A stretch of 64,000 nucleotides of DNA from assembly GCA_963817755.1 (NCBI GenBank), contig CAWFPB010000003.1:744001-808000 (forward strand), given 5' to 3'. The notes below the pieces were generated by a model that searched no databases, was not told where the DNA came from, and saw only the letters and a list, made by a program, of their open reading frames with translations. Every line of letters starts with the position of its first letter. Position 1 is the first letter of the stretch. Source of the stretch: Oleiagrimonas sp963817755. GTDB lineage: Bacteria; Pseudomonadota; Gammaproteobacteria; Xanthomonadales; Rhodanobacteraceae. Below are positions 19,421 through 28,514 of the stretch, in pieces. A program made the position numbers and the translations under genes.

Positions 19421-20299
19421 TCAGTCCTCCGGAAGCGGGATGAATTCCTGCTCGTCGCCGGGCACGATGTCGAAGCGACCTGCCTTCCAGTCCCGGCCCG
19501 CCTGCTCGATGCGTGCCCGGTCGCGGGCGACGAAGTTCCACCACACGATCCGCGGGCCGTCCAGGGGCGCACCGCCCACGAGGATCAGCAGGCTGTCGTC
19601 ATGCGCGTGCAGGCGCGGCGGTGCCTTGCCCCGGTGCACGCCCATGTCGGTCGGTGCCAGTCGCTGCTCGCCCATGCCGACGTCGCCCTCGACCAGATAC
19701 ACGCCCTGCTCGGCATGTTCGGCGGGCAGTTCCAGCTCGGCGCCGGCCTGCATGCGTACCTCGGCGAAGAAGGTGGGCGCGAACACCTTGACCGGGGAAC
19801 GCGCATCCCAGGCCTCGCCGGCCATCAGGCGGATACGCACGCCGGGACGCTCGATTTCCGGGAACTGGTCGGCCTCGTAATGATGGAAGGCCGGATCCGT
19901 CTCGGCATCCGTCGCCGGCAGCGCGACCCAGGTCTGGATGCCGTGCAGCGGGCCACCCTGCTCGCGCAGCGCCTGCGGCGAACGCTCCGAATGCACGATG
20001 CCGCGACCGGCCGTCATCCAGTTCACCTCTCCGGGACGGATTTCCTGGTCGTGGCCCAGGCTGTCGCGATGGCGGATGCTGCCCTCGAACAGCCACGTGA
20101 CCGTGGCCAGCCCGATATGCGGATGCGGACGCACGTCCATGCCCTGCCCGGGCTTCAGTTGCACCGGCCCCATGTGGTCGAAGAACACGAACGGGCCGAC
20201 GCTTCGCGCCTTGGCATGCGGCAGGGCCCGGCGCACGATGAAGCCGTCGCCCAGGTCGTGCTCGCGCGGGCGCACTCGGGTGAATGCATCGTTGTCCAT
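19421..20299 (-). CDS. Pirin family protein
   Basis: The 292-residue bicupin has the pirin N-terminal metal site: RPHPHIGLATVTWLFEG (His ligands at about 58 and 60) and GRGIVHSERSP (His near 102 with a nearby Glu). A second cupin domain follows. Some relatives (YhaK, YhhW) show quercetin dioxygenase activity, but the physiological substrate is unknown. It is cytoplasmic, with no signal sequence. It heads a two-gene unit with the Mpo1-like gene. Confidence 0.88.
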   Translation of the reverse strand: MDNDAFTRVRPREHDLGDGFIVRRALPHAKARSVGPFVFFDHMGPVQLKPGQGMDVRPHPHIGLATVTWLFEGSIRHRDSLGHDQEIRPGEVNWMTAGRGIVHSERSPQALREQGGPLHGIQTWVALPATDAETDPAFHHYEADQFPEIERPGVRIRLMAGEAWDARSPVKVFAPTFFAEVRMQAGAELELPAEHAEQGVYLVEGDVGMGEQRLAPTDMGVHRGKAPPRLHAHDDSLLILVGGAPLDGPRIVWWNFVARDRARIEQAGRDWKAGRFDIVPGDEQEFIPLPED

Positions 20300-20352
20300 G
20301 ACTCGCTCCAGTCGGCCTTTCCACCGATACTACCGCGCCCGGCAAGGGACGA

Positions 20353-21216
20353 TCAGTCCAGACGGCCGTACCAGGCCGCCACCTGATCGGCCACCGCCTG
20401 CGGCGATTGCATCCAGCCGAAGTGGTCGGCACGGACGCCGATCGCGCGTTCATCCAGGACCCGGGATTCGCTCGGCGCGTGCGGCATTTTCCCGAGCAGA
20501 TGGTGCAACGATGCCGGGGGGCACAGCACGTCGGCCTGCATGCGCAAGGCCAGGATCGGGGACGACTGCCCGTGCAGGACCGTCTCCAGGTCATGCTCCA
20601 TGCCCTTGGCCGCATACCGACCGGTGCGGCCGCTCCGGGCCCAGTCGGCGATCACGCCCCGGGCCTCGTTGCCGGCGAATCGCAGTCGCCGTCCGGGAAA
20701 ATGTCCGCGCAGGCGGGCGATCCACGGCGCCACTGCAAACGCCATCTGCAGCGGCCGGCCCCAGGGCCGGAAACACCGCCAGTATGGCGAACCGCCGGCC
20801 ACAAGGACCACGCCGCGGACCGCACCCGGGTGAATGGCCGAGAACAGACAGGCAAGCTGGCTGCCCAGGCTGTGCCCGCCCAGCACGAGCGGAGACTGGG
20901 GAAACCGCCGGCGGCAGGCCGCCAGGGCGGCGGGAAGGTCCTCGACGAGCAGTTCGCGGTAGCCCCAGTTGGCCCCGCGCACGGCTCGCTCGCTGCTGGA
21001 GCCGGTACCGCGCCATTCATGCAGGGCCACGCCCAAACCCTGACCGGCCAGGGCCCTTGCCAGGGGCAGATACTTCCTCGCCGGCACGCCCATGCCCGGA
21101 AGCCAGAGCAGCACCGGCGCACCGGCTCGCCCGGGTTCGCGATACAGCATCTCGCATCCCACGCCCGGAGCCGACAGCACCTGCAAGGACCCCATGGCGC
21201 ATTGCTGATCTTCCAT
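20353..21216 (-). CDS. Alpha/beta hydrolase
   Basis: The 287-residue protein has the alpha/beta-hydrolase fold, with LLWLPGMGVPAR (oxyanion region), HEWRGTGSS, and the nucleophile elbow GGHSLGSQ. A late Asp/His pair includes RADHFGWMQSP. The sequence resembles serine aminopeptidase/lysophospholipase-like hydrolases; the substrate is unknown. I chose the ATG at 21216 because GGGAAG lies just upstream. It sits downstream of the cold-shock gene terminator, so it has its own promoter or depends on read-through. Confidence 0.8.
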   Translation of the reverse strand: MEDQQCAMGSLQVLSAPGVGCEMLYREPGRAGAPVLLWLPGMGVPARKYLPLARALAGQGLGVALHEWRGTGSSSERAVRGANWGYRELLVEDLPAALAACRRRFPQSPLVLGGHSLGSQLACLFSAIHPGAVRGVVLVAGGSPYWRCFRPWGRPLQMAFAVAPWIARLRGHFPGRRLRFAGNEARGVIADWARSGRTGRYAAKGMEHDLETVLHGQSSPILALRMQADVLCPPASLHHLLGKMPHAPSESRVLDERAIGVRADHFGWMQSPQAVADQVAAWYGRLD

Positions 21217-21235
21217 GTCTTCCCGCCGTACGCAA

Positions 21236-21268
21236 TAAAACGGGGAGCCGGCGATGGCCGGCTCCCCG
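21236..21268 (-). terminator. Rho-independent terminator of the cold-shock gene
   Basis: On the minus strand a perfect stem (cggggagccggc with its complement around a short loop, 21241-21268) is followed by TTTTATTG. It ends the cold-shock transcript and precedes the hydrolase start. Confidence 0.85.
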
Positions 21269-21351
21269 ATCATGGCTTCACTGGCCGGCAATCACCGACC
21301 ACGGAAGGTTTCTGTTGACCAGAGATATCCGGCGCGAAGCGCCGGACAGTC

Positions 21352-21564
21352 TCAGGCTTCGGCTGAAACTTCCTCGGCCTGCAGGCCCTTCTGGCCCTCT
21401 ACGACCTTGAAGCTCACCTTCTGGCCTTCCTGAAGGCTGCGGAAACCCGAGCCCTGGATGGCACGGAAATGGACGAACACGTCCGGTCCATCTTCACGAC
21501 TGATGAAACCAAATCCCTTGGCATCGTTGAACCACTTCACGGTGCCGATCTCACGATCCGACAT
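21352..21564 (-). CDS. Cold-shock domain protein (CspA family)
   Basis: This 70-residue single OB-fold protein has the RNA-binding motifs KWFNDAKGFGFI (RNP1) and DVFVHF (RNP2). It should bind and melt single-stranded RNA or DNA. The start MSDREIGTVKWF has GGAG about seven bases upstream. A long transcribed leader upstream is likely, as in other csp genes, and a clear terminator follows. Confidence 0.95.
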   Translation of the reverse strand: MSDREIGTVKWFNDAKGFGFISREDGPDVFVHFRAIQGSGFRSLQEGQKVSFKVVEGQKGLQAEEVSAEA

Positions 21565-21883
21565 GACGAACTCCAGAAATTACCGGTAGACGTGCCGGAC
21601 CCCGCCGGCAACGGACTGGGCATGCAGGTAGGGTGAAACGGAGCGATTCAGCAGCCGTATCTGACTACCGGACCGGACACACACGAAACCGAGCAAACAC
21701 AGTGGTCACAAGCATACTGCATAAGCATTCATGCCGGGCAATAGGGCGAAGTGGCTATGTCTTTTTGGTTCATCCATGACCGGCCGAACCGTGCCCCATG
21801 CCATACTCGCCTGCAATACGATCGACCACGTCACCCAGCGGGCTGGACCCGCCCCGGCTTCTACCCGAATCGACCCGGCCTAC
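21565..21883. other. Intergenic region between csp and pldA
   Basis: This 319-base divergent region must hold the csp promoter and leader on the minus strand and the pldA promoter on the plus strand. It is locally A+T-richer around 21690-21780. A TATGCT-type -10 on the minus strand near 21715 would give a leader of roughly 140 bases, the size typical of cold-shock mRNAs. I see no gene or clear operator in it. Confidence 0.5.
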
Positions 21884-23050
21884 ATGTCACGGAACCGATA
21901 TTTTCTTGTGCTGCTAGGTGCCCTTGCACTGGCTCCCCTCCCATCCCGATCGACCCCGCCTGCCAAACCCGCCGATGCGGAGGCCTGCACGGGCATTGCC
22001 GTCGATACCCTGCGCCTGGCCTGCTACGACCGCGCCCTGGGCCGCAAGCAGATTCATGGGCAGGCGGCACAGGACGTGCAGCAGGCATCGAACACGCCCG
22101 CCGAATCCACCTCCTCCGCACCCGCGGCGCAGGCATCGGCAGCGTCTTCCACCCATCGGCTTTTCGGTCGCGAGCGCGCGCTGCTGCAATCGCGCAGAAA
22201 GAATCCCCGGCCGCTCCATGCCGAACCCACCCCGGAGCATTCGCTGCTGGACAGCCGCTGGGAACTGAGCCCGGACAGCAAGCTGGGCACGTACGGGTTG
22301 CGTGGCTACAAGCCGGTGTATTTCCTTCCCGCGTACCACATGAACCGGGTCAACGACTTTCCGACCTCGCCCTCGCCGGACCACAGCATCGATACCTCGT
22401 TGCAGCTCAATCACACCGAAGCCAAGTTCCAGCTCAGCCTGAAGACCAAGGTCTGGCAGGGTGTATTCGGCCATTACGGCGACCTGTGGCTGGCCTATAC
22501 CCAGTCCTCGCACTGGCAGGTCTACAACAGTTTCCGGTCGCGCCCGTTCCGGGAGACCAACTACGAGCCCGAGGCCATGCTGGTCTTCGAGACCGACTAC
22601 CACGTGCTCGGATGGAACGGGCGTCTGCTCGGCATCGGGGTGAACCACCAGTCCAACGGCCGCAGCAACCCGCTCTCGCGCAGCTGGAACCGGGTGATCG
22701 CCGACATCGGCCTGGAGCGCGGCCCCTGGACGATCATGATCCGTCCCTGGTGGCGGATCCCCGAACAGCGTGCCAAGGACGACAACCCCGACATCAGCGA
22801 CTATATGGGCCGCGCAGAGGTCTTGGTGGTGCGCGAATGGGGCGCCAATGAATTCACCCTCATGGGCCGCCACTCGCTGCGTCCCGGCGTGCACTCGCAC
22901 GGCGCGTTGCGGTTCACCTGGGCCTTCCCGATCCACGCAAACCTGCGCGGCTATGTCCAGATCTTCCACGGTTACGGCGAAAGCCTGATCGACTACAACC
23001 ACAACGCGACCTATGCCGGCCTGGGCATCTCGCTGCTGGGCTGGTACTGA
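21884..23050 (+). CDS. pldA: Outer-membrane phospholipase A1 (OMPLA)
   Basis: PldA is an outer-membrane beta-barrel enzyme that hydrolyses misplaced phospholipids. The 388-residue precursor has a signal peptide (SRNRYFLVLLGALALAPLPS), a low-complexity Ala/Ser/Pro region to about residue 100, and the barrel. The catalytic stretch GVNHQSNGRSNPLSRSWNR holds the His-Ser-Asn triad of the family. The barrel ends in GLGISLLGWY with a terminal aromatic, as outer-membrane proteins require. The start is the ATG at 21884 that immediately precedes the signal peptide; upstream in-frame codons are not protein-like. The N-terminal extension before the barrel is longer than in E. coli. Confidence 0.92.
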   Translation: MSRNRYFLVLLGALALAPLPSRSTPPAKPADAEACTGIAVDTLRLACYDRALGRKQIHGQAAQDVQQASNTPAESTSSAPAAQASAASSTHRLFGRERALLQSRRKNPRPLHAEPTPEHSLLDSRWELSPDSKLGTYGLRGYKPVYFLPAYHMNRVNDFPTSPSPDHSIDTSLQLNHTEAKFQLSLKTKVWQGVFGHYGDLWLAYTQSSHWQVYNSFRSRPFRETNYEPEAMLVFETDYHVLGWNGRLLGIGVNHQSNGRSNPLSRSWNRVIADIGLERGPWTIMIRPWWRIPEQRAKDDNPDISDYMGRAEVLVVREWGANEFTLMGRHSLRPGVHSHGALRFTWAFPIHANLRGYVQIFHGYGESLIDYNHNATYAGLGISLLGWY

Positions 23051-23068
23051 ACCTGCCGCACCGGTAAA

Positions 23069-23102
23069 GAAAAGGGCGACCGCCCAAGCGATCGCCCTTT
23101 TC
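23069..23102. terminator. Bidirectional terminator between pldA and slyD
   Basis: A perfect 10-bp stem aaaagggcga / tcgcccttttt-type is flanked by A and T runs, so it can terminate both convergent transcripts. Confidence 0.85.
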
Positions 23103-23127
23103 GGTCTTGGCCGATGATAGGTGGCGC

Positions 23128-23610
23128 TTACTCGTGCGCGCCGTCGGCACCGTGGACGTGGCCGTGGTTGAGCTCTTCCTCGCTGGCCTCGCGCACCTCG
23201 GTAACCTCGATGTCGAAGTTCAGGGTCTTGCCCGCCAGCGGATGGTTGCCGTCGATGGTGACCTGGTCGCCCTCGACGGTCTTGACCGTCACCAGCACCG
23301 GTCCCTGCGGTCCCTGGCCCTGGAACTGCATGCCGGGCTTGGGCTCGGGCGCACCCTGGAAGGCGCTCATCGGCACCACCTGCACCATCTCCTCGTGGCG
23401 CATGCCGTAGCCTTCCTCCGGGGTCACGGTGACCTGAAAGCTGTCACCCTGGTTGCGACCGACCATGGCCTTCTCCAGGCCGGGCACGATGTTGCCGGCG
23501 CCGTGGAGATAGGCCAGCGGCTCGCGCTCGCGGGAGCTGTCGATGACTTCGCCGTCCTCGCCGGTCAGGGTGTAATGGAACGATGCGACGGTGCGCTCGG
23601 CAATCTGCAT
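23128..23610 (-). CDS. slyD: FKBP-type peptidyl-prolyl isomerase, SlyD-like
   Basis: The 160-residue protein has the SlyD layout: a split FKBP domain (LTGEDGEVIDSS..EPLAYLHGAGNIVPGLEKAMVG) with an IF insert domain at about residues 70-125. A short His/Gly tail (HGHVHGADGAHE) could bind Ni or other metals. SlyD is a chaperone/isomerase and nickel-storage protein; here the metal tail is much shorter than in E. coli, so a nickel role is uncertain. Confidence 0.88.
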   Translation of the reverse strand: MQIAERTVASFHYTLTGEDGEVIDSSREREPLAYLHGAGNIVPGLEKAMVGRNQGDSFQVTVTPEEGYGMRHEEMVQVVPMSAFQGAPEPKPGMQFQGQGPQGPVLVTVKTVEGDQVTIDGNHPLAGKTLNFDIEVTEVREASEEELNHGHVHGADGAHE

Positions 23611-23776
23611 GGGGACCTCGGTACTTCAAATGGGTGTCACCGGCACCTCGCGTACCGGTCGGAACCCGTCACCATAAGGAACCACGCCGGCAACTGCAAA
23701 CCGAGACGGCATGCGTCCCTGGAGCGGGCGCGACGATGATGGAACAATCCCGGAGGTTTCGAAGCGACGCTCCGCC

Positions 23777-25132
23777 ATGACGAATATCGGCGCCGAATGG
23801 GCGCACCGACCCACGCATCGCCGCGTCTGGCGCCTGGCCGCACCCATGATCGTGTCCAACATCACGGTGCCCCTGGTCACCCTGACCGACAGCACCGTGG
23901 CTGGCCACCTGCCGCATGCAAGCCAGCTGGCTGCCGTGGCCGTCGGCGGCACCATCTACCAGGTGCCGGTGATGCTTTGCGCCTTCCTGCGGATGGGCAC
24001 GGTGGGTTTCAGCGCCCAGGCCGCCGGACGCAGGGACGGCGACGCCATGCGCCGGGTCGTGCTGCAGGCACTGCTGCTGGGACTGGCCCTTGCCGCGACG
24101 CTGCTGTTGCTGGCCGTGCCCCTGCTGCAACCGGTGCTGGGCCTGATGAAGCCTTCCGCACAGCTGCGTGCATGCGCAGCGGGCTACCTGCACCTGCGCC
24201 TGCTCGGTCTTCCGGCCGCGCTGGCCAGCTATGCGCTTGCCGGCTGGTTCCTGGGGGCCCAGAACGCACGTGTGACGGTATGGATCCTGATCGTCACCAA
24301 TCTCGTCAACATCGGCCTGAACCTGCTGTTCGTGCTCGGCTTCGGCTGGGGCGTCCAGGGCATTGCCCTGGCTTCGGTGATCGGCGAATGGAGTGGCTGC
24401 CTGCTGGGACTGGCGCAAGTACGGCGGTCATTGCGCACCTTTCCGGGCCATCTGCAGTGGCACAAACTGGCCACCGCGGATGCATGGCTTCCACTGCTGG
24501 GCGTGCATCGCGACATCCTGGTGCGCAGCGCGGCCCTGCAGGGCGTGTTCTTTGCGGTCACCACGCTGGGCGCACGTCTCGGTGCCACGATCGTCGCGGC
24601 CAACGCGCTGCTGCTCAACGGTCTGATGCTGACCGCATTCGCCCTGGACGGTCTGGCCAACGCCGTCGAGGCCATGAGCGGGCACGCCATCGGCTCGGGA
24701 CACGGCGAGGAACTGCGCCGCACCCTGGTGGTCGCCGGAGGCTGGTCGCTGATCGGCAGCGTGCTGTTCGCCTGCCTCTTTGCGCTGGGCGGCCACCTGT
24801 TCATCGACCTGCAGACCAGCATCGAAAACGTCCGCCACACGGCCTACGCGTTCCTGCCCTATCTGGCCGTACTGCCGTTGGTGGCCTTCCCCAGCTACCT
24901 GATGGACGGACTGTTCGTGGGTGCCACACGAGCCCGCGAGATGCGCAACACGATGCTCTCGGCCGCGGCCGCCTTCGTTGTCTTCGCCCTGCTCCTGCGT
25001 CCCATGGGCAACCACGGACTGTGGCTGGCCTTCCTCGGCTTCATGCTGGTCCGGGGAGCCGCCATGGCCTGGGTGGCACGACGCATCGCACGACGAGATG
25101 GATGGCTGGCAGCCGCCGATGCCGGCCGCTAG
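23777..25132 (+). CDS. dinF: MATE family efflux transporter (DinF-like)
   Basis: The 451-residue inner-membrane protein has about 12 hydrophobic helices in two related halves. It starts RVWRLAAPMIVSNITVPLVTLTDSTVAGH, typical of the DinF branch of MATE antiporters, which export cationic drugs or bile-salt-like compounds using Na+ or H+. The stop codon TAG forms a CTAG that is also the stop of the convergent glutathione peroxidase gene. No LexA operator is clear upstream. Confidence 0.9.
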   Translation: MTNIGAEWAHRPTHRRVWRLAAPMIVSNITVPLVTLTDSTVAGHLPHASQLAAVAVGGTIYQVPVMLCAFLRMGTVGFSAQAAGRRDGDAMRRVVLQALLLGLALAATLLLLAVPLLQPVLGLMKPSAQLRACAAGYLHLRLLGLPAALASYALAGWFLGAQNARVTVWILIVTNLVNIGLNLLFVLGFGWGVQGIALASVIGEWSGCLLGLAQVRRSLRTFPGHLQWHKLATADAWLPLLGVHRDILVRSAALQGVFFAVTTLGARLGATIVAANALLLNGLMLTAFALDGLANAVEAMSGHAIGSGHGEELRRTLVVAGGWSLIGSVLFACLFALGGHLFIDLQTSIENVRHTAYAFLPYLAVLPLVAFPSYLMDGLFVGATRAREMRNTMLSAAAAFVVFALLLRPMGNHGLWLAFLGFMLVRGAAMAWVARRIARRDGWLAAADAGR

Positions 25133-25617
25133 GCGTTCAGCAATCCCCGGATATCGTCCGCCATCCGCTCCGGCGTCGTCGAAGGGGCATAGCGGCGCAC
25201 CACCTGGCCATCGCCGTCGACCAGAAACTTGGTGAAGTTCCACTTGATGCCCTTGCTGCCGAGCACGCCACGCGCCTGGCTGCACAGCCAGACATAGAGC
25301 GGATGTGCATCGTCGCCATTGACGCGAATTTTCTCGAACAGGGGAAAGTCCACGTCATACCGGGTCTTGCAGAAATCGAGGATTTCCGCCTCGTCACCGG
25401 GCTCCTGATGGCCGAACTGGTCGCAGGGAAAGCCGAGCACGCTGAAGCCTTCCTCGGCATGGTCGTCCTGGAGCTTCTGCAGTCCCGCGTACTGGGGCGT
25501 GAATCCGCACTTGGAGGCCACGTTGACCACCAGCAGGACCTTGCCCTTCCATTCCCCAAGGCTGCGTTCGCGACCCTGGATATCGCGTGCGGAAAAGTCA
25601 TGGATGGATGTATTCAT
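25129..25617 (-). CDS. Glutathione peroxidase (thioredoxin-type GPx, BtuE-like)
   Basis: The 162-residue protein has the peroxidatic Cys in VNVASKCGFTPQY, the conserved FPCDQFG (second Cys and Gln) and KWNFTKFLVD (active-site Trp/Asn). It reduces hydrogen and lipid hydroperoxides in the cytoplasm; bacterial homologues often use thioredoxin. The start is the ATG at 25617 (MNTSIHDFSARD). Its TAG shares the palindrome CTAG with the dinF stop. Confidence 0.93.
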   Translation of the reverse strand: MNTSIHDFSARDIQGRERSLGEWKGKVLLVVNVASKCGFTPQYAGLQKLQDDHAEEGFSVLGFPCDQFGHQEPGDEAEILDFCKTRYDVDFPLFEKIRVNGDDAHPLYVWLCSQARGVLGSKGIKWNFTKFLVDGDGQVVRRYAPSTTPERMADDIRGLLNA

Positions 25618-25693
25618 GGGCCACATTCCCGGGTACGGACCTCACCAGAACGGCAGGATATGCCTCCTCGAGCGGGCGCGCTACTCTTGTATC

Positions 25694-26548
25694 ATGGACG
25701 CGAATATGGCTCCCGCATCTTCCCCGGAAAGTCGCCGATTGCGGGATTTCGTGATGCGGCATCGGCGTCTGTTCGTCCTGACCGGGGCCGGCTGTAGTAC
25801 CGATTCGGGCATTCCCGACTACCGGAACCTGGAAGGCGGCTGGAAACGCCCCCCGCCTATGACCTATCAGGCCTTTACCGACGAACACCATTCCCGCCAA
25901 CGCTACTGGGCACGCAGCATGATCGGCTGGCGCCGGTTCAGCAGCGCGCGACCCAACGCCACCCACCGCGCCCTGGCCGAGCTGGAACGCAGCGGTCGCA
26001 TGCAGGCGCTGGTCACCCAGAATGTCGACGGACTGCACCAGGCCGCCGGGCATCGCGATGTCATCGATCTGCACGGTCGCCTGGACCGGGTGTGCTGTCT
26101 GGAATGCGGCATGGTGACCGGACGCATCGACATGCAGCGCATGCTCGAACTGGCCAATCCGGACTGGATCGACGTCGGCGCCAGCGACGCCCCGGACGGC
26201 GATGCGGACCTGCACGCCGACGACTTTTCGGGCTTCCACGTGCCAGCCTGCCGCGGCTGCGGAGGCATCCTCAAGCCAGACGTGGTCTTTTTCGGCGAGA
26301 ATGTCCCGCGCGACCGGCTGGCCCAGGCAATGCAGCACTTCGACCGGGCCGATGCGCTGCTCGTGATCGGGTCCTCGTTGATGGTCTATTCCGGCTACCG
26401 GTTCGCCGCCGCCGCGTCCCGGCGCGGCATGCCGATCGCAGCCGTCAATCTGGGCAGAAATCGCGCCGACCCATTGTTGCAGCTCAAGCTCGACTGCCGC
26501 TGCGAACGGGCTTTGCAGTTTCTCTCCCTCGCGTGCCTGGTCACTTGA
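25694..26548 (+). CDS. NAD-dependent protein deacylase, sirtuin family (SIRT4-like class II)
   Basis: The 284-residue protein has the NAD site TGAGCSTDSGIPDYR at residues about 30-44 and the catalytic block TQNVDGLHQAAGHRDVIDLHG with the active-site His. A zinc module is formed by CCLECG and CRGCGG, then GSSLMVYSGYRF and AAVNLG. The GCSTDSGIPDYR variant is typical of class II sirtuins. These remove acyl groups from lysines using NAD+; targets here are unknown. The ATG at 25694 precedes family-like sequence closely. Confidence 0.92.
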   Translation: MDANMAPASSPESRRLRDFVMRHRRLFVLTGAGCSTDSGIPDYRNLEGGWKRPPPMTYQAFTDEHHSRQRYWARSMIGWRRFSSARPNATHRALAELERSGRMQALVTQNVDGLHQAAGHRDVIDLHGRLDRVCCLECGMVTGRIDMQRMLELANPDWIDVGASDAPDGDADLHADDFSGFHVPACRGCGGILKPDVVFFGENVPRDRLAQAMQHFDRADALLVIGSSLMVYSGYRFAAAASRRGMPIAAVNLGRNRADPLLQLKLDCRCERALQFLSLACLVT

Positions 26549-26584
26549 GACCCTATCCGCCATTTCCCCATCCGCAAGGACGCC

Positions 26585-28514
26585 ATGACCCGCACGCCCA
26601 CGCCCCCTTCCCGACTGCAAGCACCCCTGGTCGCCCTTCTTGCCATGCTGATCGGCAGTTGTGCCGGCAATCGACCGTCGCCTGAAGCGGTACAGCCCTT
26701 GCCGCCCCGGAGTCAGTCGGCGGCAGTCTCCAGTTTGCCGAGCCAGGCCCCGGCCACTGCCGCCTCGCTCGTCGCTCCTGCTGCACCGGCCAGCGCCACA
26801 TCCACTGCGGGCCCTATCCCCGGCATTCCCGGTGCCTCTGGTGCCTCTGGTGCCTCTGGTGCCTCTGGTGCCTCTGGTGCCACTGGGGCCACTGGGGCCA
26901 CTGGGGGCTACGGGAGCTACGGGAGCTACGGGCGCTACGGGCGCTACGGGCGCTACGGGCGCTACGGGCGCCGGTATCGCTGCATCCGGCGCACGCGGTC
27001 AACTGGTTGCAGCCATCGATGCGTATATCCGCCAGCCCCGTTTCCGGCGTGCCCGCTGGGGCATCGCGGTCCGGGACCTGGACACCGGCAAGCGGCTCTA
27101 TGTCCACGCGCCCGATGCATTGTTCATCCCGGCCTCCAACACCAAGCTCTACACCATGGCGCTGGCCCTTCACATGCTGGGATCGGATGACCGGTTCCAC
27201 ACTTCGCTGTACGCCACCCGCCGTCCCGCGGCCAACGGCGTCCTGCACGGTGACCTGGTGCTCTATGGTCGTGGTGATCCGGGACTGGGACTGGACCGCG
27301 ACGGCAAGCCAACCGATACCTGGGCCGACAGCCTGGCCGCAGCACTTGCCGCCCGCGGCGTTCGCCGCATCACCGGCAACCTGGTTGCAGACGACACCTG
27401 GTATGCCGGCCCACCCTACGGCGCCGGCTGGGAAGCAGGCGACCTTCTGGGGGGATTCGCTCCCCAGGTCTCGGCGCTCAGCGTCCAGGACAATGCCTTC
27501 ACGCTGCGCATCGGCGGGAATGGCACCTGCTGTTCCGCACGCATCGATCCGACTGGCGCGGGCATCCAGCTCGTCAACACGCTGCAACCGGCCAGCGCGA
27601 CAAGCACCGAACCACTCGGCCTTTATCGACCCGAGGGATCGGGCCGGCTGTACGTGTTCGGATCGCGCCCGCCGACCCGTGCACCGCGCACATTCACGCT
27701 TGCGGCACCCGACCCGGCCCGCATGGCGGGCAATCTCCTGAGGCAGGCCCTTTCCAGGCGCGGCATCCGAATCGATGGCCGGGTGCGGACACGCCACTGG
27801 CCGGCACGGACCACGCCGCAGGACCTGCGTGGCATGACCCGGATCACCGACGTACGCTCGGCACCGCTGCATGAACTGATCCGGCACATGCTCAAGCAGT
27901 CGGACAACCTGTATGCCCAGTTGCTGCTGCTGGCGGTGGGAAAGCAGCAGGCGGTCATCGGCACCTGCCCGGACCAGCAGCACCCTCCGACCCTGACCGC
28001 CGGCTGGGGCCTGTGCGCGATGCGGGCCTGGCTGCGCGGGATCGGCATCGACCCGTCCAGCGCCCACTTCGAGGAAGGCAGCGGCCTGTCGCGCAAGGAC
28101 CGGGTCACGCCTGCGGCCACGGTGCAACTGTTGGCCTGGATCGATCGCCAGCCCTTTGCCGCCGATGTGCGGAAGGCGCTGCCGATCGCCGGGGTCGACG
28201 GCACGCTGCAGTACCGCATGCGCGGTACGCTGGCGGCCGGCAACCTGCGCGCCAAGACCGGCACGTTGCGCTACGCCTATGCCCTGTCCGGTTACGTGAC
28301 CGCCGCCAACGGCAACCGCCTGGCCTTCTCGATCATGCTCAACGGCTACGCGCGCCCGGTCGATGCCGCCGGCGAAGCCGTGGCGCCGCGGGCCACGCAC
28401 GACATCGACGCGATTGCCGAATGCATCGCGCGGTACGGAACCGTGCCCCTTCCGGCTCCGGCCACGTCGGCCGCGCCCGCCGCGCGCACGCCGCTGCCCG
28501 TGGCCGGCGACTAG
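26585..28514 (+). CDS. dacB: D-Ala-D-Ala carboxypeptidase/endopeptidase (PBP4, DacB), lipoprotein with collagen-like repeat; frameshifted
   Basis: PBP4-type enzymes trim and cleave peptidoglycan cross-links in the periplasm. The first frame (ATG 26585) encodes a lipoprotein signal with lipobox LIGSC at Cys27, then Pro/Ala/Ser-rich sequence and Gly-Ala-Ser/Thr repeats. The enzyme domain (ARGQLVAAIDAYIRQ onward) is in the +1 frame and has SNTK, SDN and KTG motifs in family order. The switch falls at a run of five G residues (26903-26907) inside the tandem repeat: with four G the (GAT)n register continues into the enzyme, giving one protein of about 642 residues. As sequenced the lipoprotein frame goes on as Gly-Arg-Tyr repeats and ends near 27190. 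This is either slipped-strand variation or a sequence error. Confidence 0.88.
26831..26965 (+). repeat. Fifteen 9-bp tandem units coding for Gly-X-Y repeats in dacB
   Basis: The units are GGTGCCTCT (5), GGTGCCACT (1), GGGGCCACT (2), GGGGGCTAC (1), GGGAGCTAC (2) and GGGCGCTAC (4). The first half codes Gly-Ala-Ser/Thr in the lipoprotein frame, and the second half codes Gly-Ala-Thr in the enzyme frame. The five-G run at 26903-26907 is where the two frames meet. Such an array is prone to copy-number change. Confidence 0.92.

Noticed and set aside
23128..23610. Nickel-storage function for the SlyD homologue
   Set aside because: Its His-rich tail is much shorter than in E. coli SlyD and there are no hydrogenase or urease genes in the window.
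26831..26965. CRISPR or intergenic satellite
   Set aside because: The 9-bp units are in register with codons of dacB and encode Gly-X-Y repeats.
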